Assembly: GCA_022925895.1 (NCBI GenBank)
Contig: JAKSYS010000059.1
Coordinates: forward strand, 88,203-152,202
Origin: Fragilaria crotonensis
Lineage: Eukaryota > Bacillariophyta > Fragilariophyceae > Fragilariales > Fragilariaceae
Length of the DNA stretch: 64,000 nucleotides
Direction of reading: 5' to 3'
Shown: in pieces, positions 35,001 through 44,012 of the stretch
Position numbering within the stretch: position 1 is the stretch's first letter
Layout: each line of letters starts with the position of its first letter
Notes under the pieces: generated by a model
The model's database searches: none
The model's input: the letters and a program-made list of their open reading frames with translations, nothing else
What the model was told of the DNA's origin: nothing
Position numbers and translations under genes: made by a program

Positions 35001-35570
35001 GAAACGGATATGAAACTTGCTTATTCCTATCGGTGAAAAAATAGAAATACTTTTTTTGGTACTTGACTCGGAAGACTCCAGTTGTGTTTGACCCGTCGAA
35101 GTGTGTCATCGACTCATACCACGCTGAGTGCCAACTTGACATAGATCTATTGAACTTTCGAACATCCACCTTGATTAAATCATTGTCAACGATTCCACTC
35201 TTTGCCAAAGCGTCAACCCAAGTTGTGGCTGGTAGCCATCTGTTGCATAGTCTGGGACCGAGCCTTGGATCTTCACGCAGCATCAACACGGTCCTTGACA
35301 AAATTGCCGAAATTCCTGTTGCAGCCTCCATTCTGACTGTCCTGGCTTTAACACCTTGGTTCCTGACGTGATAAGGTACAGATTGGTATGGGCTAGGCAC
35401 TTGCCAAGTAGTGCAAGTGTTGTGATGAGAGCGGTGAAATCCCATTGTGAAACGCTTGCTTTCGTCGCGACAACAAATTCCATCCATGACGTCACAACCA
35501 TAATATTTGTTGTCTCGTGTACATTTCATACCAGGCCGTGCGCCAGGGATGTTGCACGTGAAACCAGCCA
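32046..35570 (-). mobile_element. IS630/Tc1-mariner-type DNA transposon with a giant DDE transposase
   Basis: 3,525 bp flanked by TA on both sides (32044-32045 and 35571-35572). The ends share a short inverted repeat, TGGCTGGTTT. The empty site is visible in the sister MITE (30527-31788), which proves both boundaries and the TA duplication. Nearly the whole element is occupied by one transposase gene on the minus strand, now in three frames. TA targets and the DDE signature place it in the IS630/Tc1/mariner superfamily, but the protein (about 1,100 residues) is roughly three times the usual 340-350, resembling the long DDE proteins known from fungi and algae. TIRs are unusually short. Confidence 0.88.
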
Positions 35571-35571
35571 T
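32240..35571 (-). pseudogene. long IS630/Tc1-mariner-type DDE transposase, two frame breaks
   Basis: Read from 35571 downwards. N-terminal part, 35571-34023 (about 515 residues): Cys-rich start, a region with RWLPATTWVDALA, an RQRALFLCCAYQLALKHM helix, and LSMTTVWRWMHLLGFSYDARKK. Frame 2, about 34020-33905: SFYVDGHERDDVVAYRSIF and YEPRCERWIQL. Frame 3, about 33900-32240: the catalytic domain with IVGQDESVF (first Asp), FLFDHSQGHA (second Asp), QPKGLLQVLWERGL, and PKFHAELAGEGVEYCWAHAK (acidic third residue). These blocks occur in the same order in fungal long DDE proteins. The first break lies in an A7 run (34021-34027), the second within about 35 bp of a run of A. The start ATG is formed by the A of the target TA plus the terminal TG of the element. 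Real decay or assembly errors are both possible. Confidence 0.85.
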
Positions 35572-35991
35572 ACCCACTGTAAACTACTATCAACGAAGTG
35601 ACTTGGCACCAAAAATTCTTGCACTGCAGTTTCTAGTTTTTACAGTATATGTGCAAGTATTTAGAGATTGACAAGCCGGAAAATGTCATTCACATGAAAT
35701 TCGTACGACCTAGTATCCTCGATAACCAGGAGGCTTTCCAGAATACCGCAATAGTATACTGTGCCACACCAGTAGTTAGTTATGATTGGGGCCGGTATCA
35801 GGTCAGTCATAACCGTGGTGGCACGTGGCACAGTTGTATTTGGTTAAATGACCACCAATGCACCACCGGTTTCCCCGTTTTTAAAAAATGCCAGTTTTGG
35901 TACGGTTTAAAACCGGGAAACCGGGTATACCAGAACCGGTAGTATAACTATTCCAACCCCTGGTGTATACCATCGGCCATCGGTATTTGGT

Positions 35992-36569
35992 CTCTGAGTA
36001 TGGTTGTCTATGTATAGTCAATGATACGAGGAGTTTTAATGCGAGATTGACACGATTCCACAAGTTCCAAAAGGAATGACTCGCACCCATTGAGATTTAA
36101 CATATTGACATCGAGTGTCTCATGTTTGCGAACATTCTTTTCTTTTATGTTTAAAGAACCACGTTAAAAGAGATTGAAAAGTTTTCCACAACTTCCGAAC
36201 GTACTCCGAGTACAAGTACCAGGTACCTGGTACTCTATGTCATGTGTGCCTTGATGAATCAAACAGTCCCGTTATGTATGTAAGTGTATTTTTCACTGGT
36301 TGTGTAATCCTACTTCACTGGTTCTCTAATCCTACGTATGCACGTCATGATGTCACATGACACGAGAGACTGTCACACCCCTACGCCCCTTGCAACACTA
36401 CAAATACTACGGTACAACATGTGCGTATGCATAAATGTCAGAATCTACGTGACCGTGTTTCCCCGAATGACCCTTACTGGATTATGCATAGGATGTTTAC
36501 ACCTCACAGAGAATCATTTGCTTTTAGTCATAAAATCTTCGATTGTGCAATTCACAAACGTACACCACA
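35992..36569. other. upstream region of cytochrome b5-like paralog 2
   Basis: No gene seen. Palindromic GTACTCCGAGTAC and GTACCAGGTACCTGGTAC words lie at 36203-36234. Presumed promoter of the gene at 36570. Confidence 0.4.
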
Positions 36570-37418
36570 ATGAAGTTGATCGTCGCATGCCTTATCTCCA
36601 TTCTCGCGTTTGCCCACTCCCATGTGGAAGAACTGGAGATGGGCAAAGGGAATAGATTCCTCGCCGATCGTACTGTGACCGTGTCGGAGCTTGCGACTCA
36701 CAAGACATATGCTGCTGGATTATGGACGTCCCTAGGGGGGATTGTCTATGACGTGACAAATTTCAGTCATCCAGGTGGTACGAAAATCTTACAGGTCGGA
36801 GGGATTGAGGGCGATACGCTTTACAACAAGGCATACAACGACAGAGTCCATCCGTACACTATCGCACAGGTAGTTACCCAACCTGGCATCGTACGTATTG
36901 GCCCATTGCAGAGGAATCCTGTCCCTACTAGAGCACCAACCCGCGCCCCCACCAAACGGCCAACCTCTGGTTCCACAACCAAGGCACCGACTCGCCGCCC
37001 TACGAAAAAGCCAACCGCTGGTTCCACAACCAAGGCACCAACCCGCCTTCCTACTAAACGACCAACCCTCCCCCCTACGAAACCACCAACCCTCCCCCCT
37101 ACGAAACGACCAACCCCTGTTCCTACGAAACCACCAACACCTGTCCCTACAACGAAATCACCAACCCTCGGCGCCGTCAGAGGGCCAACATCACCCCCTA
37201 ATGCCCGTGATTCAACTCCTTCGACCGAAAGCCCTGTGACCGAAAGCCCTGTGAACGAAAGCCCTGTCGACGGCGATGATGACGATGACAATGATGAGGA
37301 TGAGGACGAAGATGAGGACGAAGATGAGGACGAAGATGAGGACGAAGATGAGGACGAAGATGAGGATGAAGATGAGGACGAAGATGAAGACGAAGATAAC
37401 GACAATATCTTCAATTGA
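36570..37418 (+). CDS. secreted cytochrome b5-like protein with P/T repeats and acidic tail (paralog 2)
   Basis: 282 residues from MKLIVACLIS. Signal peptide 1-17; cytochrome b5-like domain at about 33-115 with VTVSELATHKTYAAGLWTSL, IVYDVTNFSHPGGTKIL (haem His in HPGG) and NDRVHPY (second His). About 70% of the domain is identical to the paralog at 26354. Residues 118-215 are proline/threonine repeats (APTRRPTKKPT, LPPTKPPTLPPTK), positively charged and likely glycosylated. Residues 233-278 are almost pure Asp/Glu, encoded by a GAGGACGAAGAT-type tandem repeat (37276-37400). Basic PT repeats followed by a polyacidic end are suggestive of a cell-wall or silica/Ca-binding extracellular protein; that is inference. 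Single exon. Confidence 0.85.
   Translation: MKLIVACLISILAFAHSHVEELEMGKGNRFLADRTVTVSELATHKTYAAGLWTSLGGIVYDVTNFSHPGGTKILQVGGIEGDTLYNKAYNDRVHPYTIAQVVTQPGIVRIGPLQRNPVPTRAPTRAPTKRPTSGSTTKAPTRRPTKKPTAGSTTKAPTRLPTKRPTLPPTKPPTLPPTKRPTPVPTKPPTPVPTTKSPTLGAVRGPTSPPNARDSTPSTESPVTESPVNESPVDGDDDDDNDEDEDEDEDEDEDEDEDEDEDEDEDEDEDEDEDEDNDNIFN
37276..37400 (+). repeat. in-frame (GAGGACGAAGAT)n repeat coding Asp/Glu
   Basis: About ten imperfect 12-bp units of GAGGACGAAGAT-type. It encodes the acidic tail of paralog 2; the paralog at 26354 has none, so this is a recent expansion. Confidence 0.85.
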
Positions 37419-38229
37419 ACGTAGCATCCCATGCCCTATGCAAAAAGATTGTGATCTATAACTTTATCAATAGAGTCCTGAGATTACTGCCACATGTTAT
37501 GAACGCATAGATGTAGCAATGGCTGTCCGATGCCAAAGAAAGATGGAATGGGGACTACTGTGTATTTTTGTTGTTGATAGAGTATTTGACCTGCTGGTAT
37601 AGGTACGGTACATGGGAATACGAGACGGGAGGGGAGTCGAAATAGTTGGAGTGTCAAGGCCAACGGGAGCACGTCCAGAAAGAAGAAGGTAAAGTGGGAT
37701 GGCCAGAAGGAGTTGCCACGATTGCAAAAGTGAGGTCTAGTGATAGGCTAAATCTATCAACTAACAATGTAGAACCAGACAATCAGAAGGGTTTCCAAAC
37801 ACATTCGAAGCACACGGTGGAGGCCTAGGAGCGATGCCTCCAGGTTGTCGAACTCGACAAAGCAAAGGTATCGAGAGCGCAGGTGAAGCGCGTGGCACAT
37901 CGGTAGAGTGCAGGCGCCGTACACTGCTGTAGAACGATAGAACGGGTGGTGCACAAGTGGCACTGTCGCATCGAAACCGCGGTGAGCGATTTGGCGAGTG
38001 AGAAAGGTGTGAAGCTGCCCACCTTGGAGAAGAAGTTCCAGGTGTGGTGGACACGTTTCTGTGCTTATGCCTCAGTGTATACGCACGCACGTAACGAGAC
38101 ATGAGATGACGTGTTATCAGAGAGCGAAGCAGAGAGTTTGATTTAAGCTCTGCTCTAGGAACGACGATGACAGCGGCGCTGAAGCGGAACGAAGTTTCAA
38201 GTGCAAGCCTCACCATGACCTTTTGAGTC
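37419..38229. other. intergenic, no gene seen
   Basis: ORFs on both strands are below 75 codons up to 37760, and the 151-codon minus ORF (37761-38216) has no recognisable domain. Nothing else noted. Confidence 0.4.
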
Positions 38230-39712
38230 CGAGGGAGTCAAGGGAGTTATCACCAAGGCGTCTACGGCAGAGTGGCCAAGCGGGCTAGCTTCGGTGGTCG
38301 TAAAGGGGTCATGGAAGAAGTATCGCGCTCTCGATGCTGTCTCCTTGGTTGAGGTTCGCCACAGACTCAACATAGTATCCACGAAGATGGGAGCTGATCC
38401 TTCGACACTGTTCGAACAATAGAGAGCGATCTCCAAAAAGATTCACAGAGCCGGGAAAGCCGCTCAATAGACGTATAGCATTGCCTCCATTCTGGTCACA
38501 GCAGCCATTTCTACGGAAAGGAGCAACACGAACTCATCATTTCTGATTGGAAGTGGCAATGAGTGAGCATTATCGTGGCTGTCCCGACCATCAGGCCGAA
38601 ACGAATGATCTCACGCTGGCGACACTGAACATGACGTCGTGCTGTCTAAGAAGCCTGGGCACAAAGCAAACAAGTGCCCAAATAAAGCAAAAGGAGATAA
38701 GGGAACATCACGCTTCCAAAAGGCAAAGTGCAATACCTGTGGCAAGGGTCGGCAATCGCGAAGTTGATTGTAGGGGGTGAAAAAGAGCAGCAAAGCCAAG
38801 CGACCGACTGGATACAAGACTTCGAAGGAGGGAGAGAACGGCATTGGCTGTTGACAACGGCAGCAGCTGTTCAAGAGTCCGAAATTCTCGAATGTGCCCT
38901 CAGCTTCCCAGAAGTTGTGGCATTGATTTATAATCCTCACGCATGGATCGTGGCCACTGCCGCCACTGTTCACAGATTGCATCACCATGGGAAATGGAAA
39001 TCAAGTGCAGGCGACCGAGGTTGCTGATATCGTCGGCAGCATAGGGGACAAGAACGACAACGAATTGGAATGGCAAAGGTGTCTGCTGTTATAATCTTGC
39101 CGACAGGCAAGTACAACCTCTTCAGCGTCACGCAGTTAATCAGACGAGTGTGGAACCTGAAGAGGGATAAGCAAGCATTGGTACAATTGGTGTTGGGCAA
39201 GTATGGCAAGCAAATCATGTTCCAACGCTGAAGGCATGTTGGTTGCGATGTACGTCAAACGCACAAACACACGAACGCCACAAACGAAAATAGGAAACGC
39301 AGGGGCAAGACGGGCAGGGAGTGGAGCTCTCGTGTAGTCAGGCGCACGAACGCTTGGGACACATGTCGAGTGCACACACCAAAGCGATAGCAAAGCGAAA
39401 TTGGGATGGACTCTGACGGGGACCTGTCGTACAACACTACCCTGCGAGCCACGTGCCATGGCGAAAGCAAAACAGGAGAATGTCACGAAGGAGAGTGAAC
39501 ACAAACCAACCACTGGAAATGGTCAGCGAGTGTTCATGGACACACAGTTCGTCTGTGAAGGTATTGGTCGATCTGGTCAAGGACGCTTGTACCACAACAA
39601 CAAATGTAATACAAGCCAGAACCCAGCCTTCAATTGTGGAGAAACATTGTCGATGAAAGCACCGACACTCGACACTGATGATTTTCGGTACAGTAGTAGT
39701 CGCTACCGGTAG
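38230..39712 (+). pseudogene. decayed Copia gag/protease/pre-integrase relic
   Basis: Order and motifs of a Copia 5' half. About 38640-38760: KKPGHKANKCPNKAKG and AKCNTCGKGRQSRS, two damaged zinc knuckles. About 38990-39240: NQVQATEVADIVGS and ILPTGKYNLFSVTQLIRR, the post-active-site protease region, then the segment ending in PTLKGM-like sequence. About 39340-39530: LGWTLTGTCRTTLPCEPRAMAKAKQENV (GAG-pre-integrase; canonical CxxCAxAKAKQ). About 39530: VFMDTQF, where integrase would begin; homology stops near 39600. Stops and frame changes between all blocks. No LTRs found. It belongs to a different Copia lineage from the two elements at the start of the window, judged by the zinc knuckles and pre-integrase motif. 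Confidence 0.65.
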
Positions 39713-40027
39713 TTCATTACCGTATGGTGTATTCAACATGTAGCACAGCACATAGTACTGGGTCCTGGGTCTACTGTACGATAATAACGAGTGTACCTGA
39801 TCAAATCCGTCCGGATCCGGACTCGGAGGGCTTCCGTGTTCCCTTTGAAATACATCACAGAACAAAACTCCTACGACTGCAACAAGTTGTTCGGTGTTGA
39901 AGAAGTCGGACAACGCTGCACTGGCAAAAATCACATCGCTAGAGTAATCTGTGTTCATAATTATTGCCTTGTTAATCACAAATACGTTCCAAGCATCGAG
40001 AAGCTCAAAGCTCCTACCTCATGGGCG

Positions 40028-40696
40028 CTAGCTAAACGATGATGGCACTAATCTTCCGACCCACTTTTGAATTTCCTCCTCATCCATGTACCCAAATCGA
40101 ACATCCAGAACCTCTCCATTGTTTTTGTGAACCACCCAAGTCGGTGATCCCTCCGCCTTGACACTCCAAAAGAGTTCCGCCAGCTTTTCGGGTAATGCAT
40201 TGTAGCTGACCCCATCGAGCTTCCTCTCAATCCGATCTTCGCTGTACTGTAAGTTTCGTAGTTGTTGCCTTGCAGATTCGAGCAAGGTATAAAGCGCCCA
40301 TTGCTTCAAGTCTTCGTCTGCTTCATCTCGATTCACGAGGTAATCATGAGCAAAGGGCATTCGAGGTATGTAGGAATCCAAAATGGTGCTGGCCTGGAGT
40401 GTCTCGGCAGCTGTCCCGACGACGGTGCCGCGTAGCAGTGCTCGTGCGGAGTCCACCTTGTTGTATTCAAAGTCTTCAAAAGCAGTGGAAACACAGTATG
40501 TGTCAAAGTCATCAGCCGACTCGGCAATGGCATTGGCCACTGGTATGGAGTTGACCAAGCATCCGGGACAGTTGGGCTGGATTAAGAGCAGCAATTGATA
40601 GTCCCTCGTTAGGTCTTGGTGACTTCCAGAAAGCCAATGCAATCGATTGGCTCGAAACGATGGGGTCAGGCGGGGGTTGTCGGAGGCGTTCGTCAT
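40028..40696 (-). CDS. thioredoxin-fold protein with CPGC motif
   Basis: 222 residues from the ATG at 40694-40696 (MTNASDNPRL). At residues 35-60 the stretch YQLLLLIQPNCPGCLVNSIP is a thioredoxin-like first strand followed by the redox motif CPGC. The rest is mostly helical with DSYIPRMPFAHDYLVNRDEA and a C-terminal WVVHKNNGEVLDVRFGYMDE that resembles the last strands of a thioredoxin fold. A helical insertion between them resembles DsbA-type proteins. No signal peptide, so probably cytosolic unless an upstream exon exists. The frame is open 9 codons upstream without another ATG. Substrate and partner unknown. Transcribed divergently or alone; no operon-like neighbours. Confidence 0.65.
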   Translation of the reverse strand: MTNASDNPRLTPSFRANRLHWLSGSHQDLTRDYQLLLLIQPNCPGCLVNSIPVANAIAESADDFDTYCVSTAFEDFEYNKVDSARALLRGTVVGTAAETLQASTILDSYIPRMPFAHDYLVNRDEADEDLKQWALYTLLESARQQLRNLQYSEDRIERKLDGVSYNALPEKLAELFWSVKAEGSPTWVVHKNNGEVLDVRFGYMDEEEIQKWVGRLVPSSFS

Positions 40697-41603
40697 TCTT
40701 GTCTGCAAACTTGGTGATGTCAAGATGAGTCTGAGAGTAACGACGTTGCAGTGAAGGTGTTCGAAGAAAAAAGTGGCAAAATTTCACGCCTCATCACACG
40801 CATGGCCTTGATTTGATCGTCGTTCCATTGTGTTCCCAGTCTCCCCGTCGCCTCGGAGTTCCACTTGAATGACATCAACACACGCAAGCTCACACGTAGT
40901 ACGACAGCAATACGTCGTATGTGCGATCCGAGATATAACGTTTTCTCCGGGGTACTCGTACAAGTTCCTGGTGTTTCGTTTGCGGTTTAAATAATTTGTC
41001 CGATTTCTGACGAACGGCACCAGATCCATCAAACCGTCACAAAATGTGATATTCTGCTGGCATAATGATAATCCCTAGGAACATCGAGGAAACTCCAATG
41101 AATCTTTCATCAGTGTCAACGCTTCGACTGAATTCGCAGCTGAGGTATCGATAGCAAAAAGATACATTGCTACAACTTTAGGCCGTCGACTCCTGATCAG
41201 CGCCGGTGGAGTTCCTCAGTATAGCAGGATTCCTGCCATCGGAACATGATACCTACGAAAATTCCTTCTATAATGCGTGCAGCACAAACGCTTTCCGTCT
41301 GGATACATATCTTCGCGCGATTTCGATTGAATTCGCCGGTAGTAGCCGTGGGCACGAACTAGGGGTTTAAGCCCGTCGTTCCTATTCTGCGAGTCACAAC
41401 TTGGTCCACAATTGGAGGAGAAAAAATCGATCTCCTTACACATCATGGCCACACCGTATTGAGCTCTTCTTTTTTGCTGATCATTCGCAGGAGATCAAAT
41501 GAGGTTTCTCTTAGTCCATCGACCAGGGGCACGTAGGCATTGCGTCAGGGTACCATGATTATGTCTGTATGGTTCAATCGACGCCACTACCTCGTCTCAA
41601 CAT
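40697..41603. other. intergenic, no gene seen
   Basis: About 0.9 kb with no supported ORF on either strand. It holds the upstream region of the thioredoxin-fold gene and the 3' end of the coiled-coil gene. Confidence 0.45.
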
Positions 41604-42917
41604 CTACGATCGCAAACGTAGCCAGAGTTGTCGCAGTCGACCACTTATAACCGCAACAGGAGCATCACCACGTTGTTGATTGAGCCTAGTCCGTAGTCGC
41701 TTCAGCTCTTCTTCATAGAACTCTCGTTCAGTTTGTTGTCGCATTTCAAATTGCTCTTGTTCTACCTTCCGCCTGATATCATTGGCAAGCCTTTCTCCAA
41801 TCATTGCCTTTTCCAATTTGGATATCTTCTCCTGTAAATACGAATCGGCACGCCCGTCGTCGAGCTGCGATTGTAACACTTCCTTTTCTACCTGCAGTGT
41901 CGAGACGTTTGCTTTGAGAACCTCGAGTTCGTTCTTGAGAGCAATTTCCCTTTGAGTTGCAGCTTCGACGGCAGCAGTAGCAATCTGGATCGATTCCTGT
42001 CTCAACTCCTCTGCCTTAGTCGCATTCGCCACGGCAGTTTGTCGTTCCCTTTCCAATTCCTGCAGCTTTGATTCCAATGTCTTGCTCTTACGCTCTTGAG
42101 TTTCTGCTTGGGTCCTGATCTCGTCTTCGCGAGCAGCCAATCGTCTTTGCATCTTTTGCAGTTCTCCTTGTGTGGTTTCTAGAGCTTGGTCCATGTCCAA
42201 AACTTCCTTTTGCAAGGCCTTGATTTGATCACCAAGTTTTCGGTTTTTTGTTCTTTCGACGTCCACTTTGGCTAAAAGTTCAAGTTTTTGCTGAGCCAAA
42301 TCAGCTTCGAGCGTTTGGATAACCTTGGTCTGCTGTTTTGCCTGCTCCTCCAGCAACTGCTTCGTCTTGTTGAATTCACCGCGCAAGGATTCCAACACCT
42401 CCGCATTCGCATTCAACTTTTCTTTTGCATTCGACTTTTCCTTCTCAAGTTCTCGTTCCGATTCGGTTCGCAACCGCTGCACGACGTTCTGAAGAACCAT
42501 AACTTTGCTCTTCAACAACTTGACTTCTTCCACCTTTTCTTTCAAGACACTTTGAGTCAGCACGGCGCGATTTCGAAAGCGTTCCACGTCGTACTTGTCT
42601 TGGAGCTGTTCCTGAGTATCGATGGATTCAACTTTGTTTCCCTTACTACTGCTGTTGTTGTTGCTTTTCTTATTCGACTCGCCATCGTCACCTTCCAAGT
42701 TGTTCTTGTACGTTGGCCACATGTTGTACCGTCGAGGAGTACGAGTACCTGAAACCACAACTTCTTCGACATGATGGAGGTTGTCGGAATACCGTGATAG
42801 ATGTCGCCATGCCACTGGAGAACTAAAGGCAAACACAGTGGCATCCGAGAAAATGGACGCCAGGGAGATAATTACCAATGTGGTACAGAGACGGGAGCAA
42901 CGAACGGCACTTGCCAT
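41604..42917 (-). CDS. coiled-coil protein with plastid-type targeting leader
   Basis: 437 residues, single exon. Residues 1-30 form a signal peptide (CTTLVIISLASIFSDATVFA) followed by AFSSPV; Phe after the predicted cleavage site is the ASAFAP-type signal for import into the diatom plastid. Residues 105-415 are a long Glu/Lys/Gln-rich coiled coil with leucine heptads (about 300 residues, about 45 nm if continuous), and the C-terminus is basic (ISGRLRQLWLRLRS). No catalytic domain. It could be a structural or membrane-tethering protein in the plastid; I do not recognise an orthologue. Apparent plus-strand ORF at 42288-42752 is its shadow. Confidence 0.75.
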   Translation of the reverse strand: MASAVRCSRLCTTLVIISLASIFSDATVFAFSSPVAWRHLSRYSDNLHHVEEVVVSGTRTPRRYNMWPTYKNNLEGDDGESNKKSNNNSSSKGNKVESIDTQEQLQDKYDVERFRNRAVLTQSVLKEKVEEVKLLKSKVMVLQNVVQRLRTESERELEKEKSNAKEKLNANAEVLESLRGEFNKTKQLLEEQAKQQTKVIQTLEADLAQQKLELLAKVDVERTKNRKLGDQIKALQKEVLDMDQALETTQGELQKMQRRLAAREDEIRTQAETQERKSKTLESKLQELERERQTAVANATKAEELRQESIQIATAAVEAATQREIALKNELEVLKANVSTLQVEKEVLQSQLDDGRADSYLQEKISKLEKAMIGERLANDIRRKVEQEQFEMRQQTEREFYEEELKRLRTRLNQQRGDAPVAVISGRLRQLWLRLRS

Positions 42918-43393
42918 TGTTGGAAAAAAAGGTCCTCACACAAAGTGATGGTCTGATTGATGACTACGGGAGATACAGGATCGCATCGCAGACTTCCATC
43001 GCGGTACAATATTTAAGGGTGTCACGGTTTTGTGGAGTCGGTCGCCGTTCGTCAATAATCGTACTCGGAGTATGCAGTACTCGGAGTACATTGTATCTCA
43101 GTATGAGTGGATGAGTACCCAGTACCCAGTACCCATGGCACCAGTTATGAACTTGAATACGACGTACAGTACTGGAGTACGTGACATGCTGTCGGTTCTG
43201 CTTCCAGCTGTACGTCTATGCCGGTATTCACTCTTCACAAAAACGTATCGTTTGTATGGTACTTGTAGCTGGTACTCTACGTATGCATAGAGTTCAGAGT
43301 CCAGCAGATTTGGAGTCGATAAAGCCGTGCATGTGGGCAAATTAAAAGGAGGGACGGAAAAAGGACTGGTTGAGGAACAAAAATAGTTTGGAT
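42918..43393. other. upstream region of the coiled-coil gene
   Basis: No gene. Contains several GTACTCGGAGTA/AGTACTGGAGTAC palindromic words at 43062-43085 and 43168-43182. Function unknown. Confidence 0.4.
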
Positions 43394-43465
43394 GAGGGCA
43401 ACCGGATTTGAACCGATGACCTTTGGGACTGGAATCCAATGCTCTGCCAACTGAGCTATACCCCC
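43394..43465 (-). tRNA. trnW: tRNA-Trp (anticodon CCA), copy 1
   Basis: 72-nt cloverleaf on the minus strand. Acceptor GGGGGTA pairs with TGCCCTC (two G-T pairs). D arm GCTCAGTTGGCAGAGC, anticodon loop TTCCAGT (CCA), T arm with TTCAAAT loop (B box GGTTCAAATCC). A31-C39 in the anticodon stem is a mismatch. No intron. The CCA end is not encoded, as expected for a nuclear gene. Confidence 0.9.
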
Positions 43466-43539
43466 TTTGATACCCAAACCATGGCAATTTCGATGAACCT
43501 GGCAATAAAAAATTTACAAAAAGATGTTGCACTGCACAT

Positions 43540-43611
43540 GAGAGTAACCGGATTTGAACCGATGGCCTTTGGGTCTGGAATCCAATGCTCTACCAACTGA
43601 GCTATACCCCC
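43540..43611 (-). tRNA. trnW: tRNA-Trp (anticodon CCA), copy 2
   Basis: Near-identical to copy 1, 74 bp away and in the same orientation. Acceptor GGGGGTA pairs with TACTCTC (two G-T pairs). D arm GCTCAGTTGGTAGAGC, anticodon loop TTCCAGA (CCA), same A31-C39 mismatch. Substitutions relative to copy 1 fall mainly in the variable loop and acceptor. Confidence 0.9.
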
Positions 43612-44012
43612 ATAGCATACTTAATGGTGCGTTAGATCGGTTTGTAATGGCGACAGGAATGTGACGAGGAGGCTCAATCAAGATTTAAGGGGTGGATCGG
43701 TAATTTTCATGTGAAATATGGACCGCTAATTCAGATTTAGGAAGTGAAGAGAACCTATTATAATAGGGATGAACGAACTGGTCGTAGATAAGTTTTCTAG
43801 CTCGTCGATGACCCTTGAAGCAACATGGCGATGGTTACGGACGTCATCAGATGTGCCGGTGAAGGATAACGTCGATTGCTTCCGGGAGTGCACAAGCCTA
43901 CAACAGCAGTAGAAGTAACTGGTTGGAACTATGTCCGCTTCCAAGCTTCCAAGCCGTTAAGCGTCATTTTTTGGCTCAGATGCTAAAAGTTTAATCAGCT
44001 GGCTGATCATGC

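Larger units (their letters stand above)
31804..35962. mobile_element. hAT-like MITE family 5, copy 2, carrying the Tc1-mariner-like insertion
   Basis: Left end CAGGGGTCGGAATAGTTA at 31804, right end TAACTATTCCAACCCCTG ending at 35962. Flanks GTATATAC (31796-31803) and GTGTATAC (35963-35970) are an 8-bp duplication with one difference. The left arm (31804-32045) and right arm (35571-35962) match copy 1 closely; everything between is the nested transposon. Confidence 0.9.
29464..35991. mobile_element. hAT-like MITE family 1, copy B, split by nested insertions
   Basis: The left end (AAGGATTGGAAAAATAATAC) and following 270 bp match copies A and C. The element then resumes at about 30266-30526, and its last piece (GTATACCATCGG...TATTTGGT) appears at 35963-35991, after which homology stops, so the right TIR is lost. 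The interruptions are a family-R3 repeat (29738-30264) and two consecutive copies of another hAT-like element (30527-31788 and 31804-35962), inserted at the GTATATAC word that copy A keeps intact at 5219-5226. Confidence 0.82.

Noticed and set aside
31804-35962. The transposase as the autonomous gene of the surrounding hAT-like element
   Set aside because: The gene lies inside its own TA-flanked ends, is of the IS630/Tc1 type, and the sister MITE lacks it at a clean empty site; it is a separate insertion.
36821-37432. 203-codon minus-strand ORF with a poly-Ser run
   Set aside because: Antisense of the PT and Asp/Glu repeats of the cytochrome b5-like gene; no independent domain.
38262-38300. 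tRNA-Leu/Ser-like 5' half (GGCAGAGTGGCCAAGCGGGC)
   Set aside because: No anticodon arm, T arm or matching acceptor follows; chance similarity inside the Copia relic.
42288-42752. 154-codon plus-strand ORF rich in Phe and Leu
   Set aside because: Shadow of the coiled-coil gene on the other strand.
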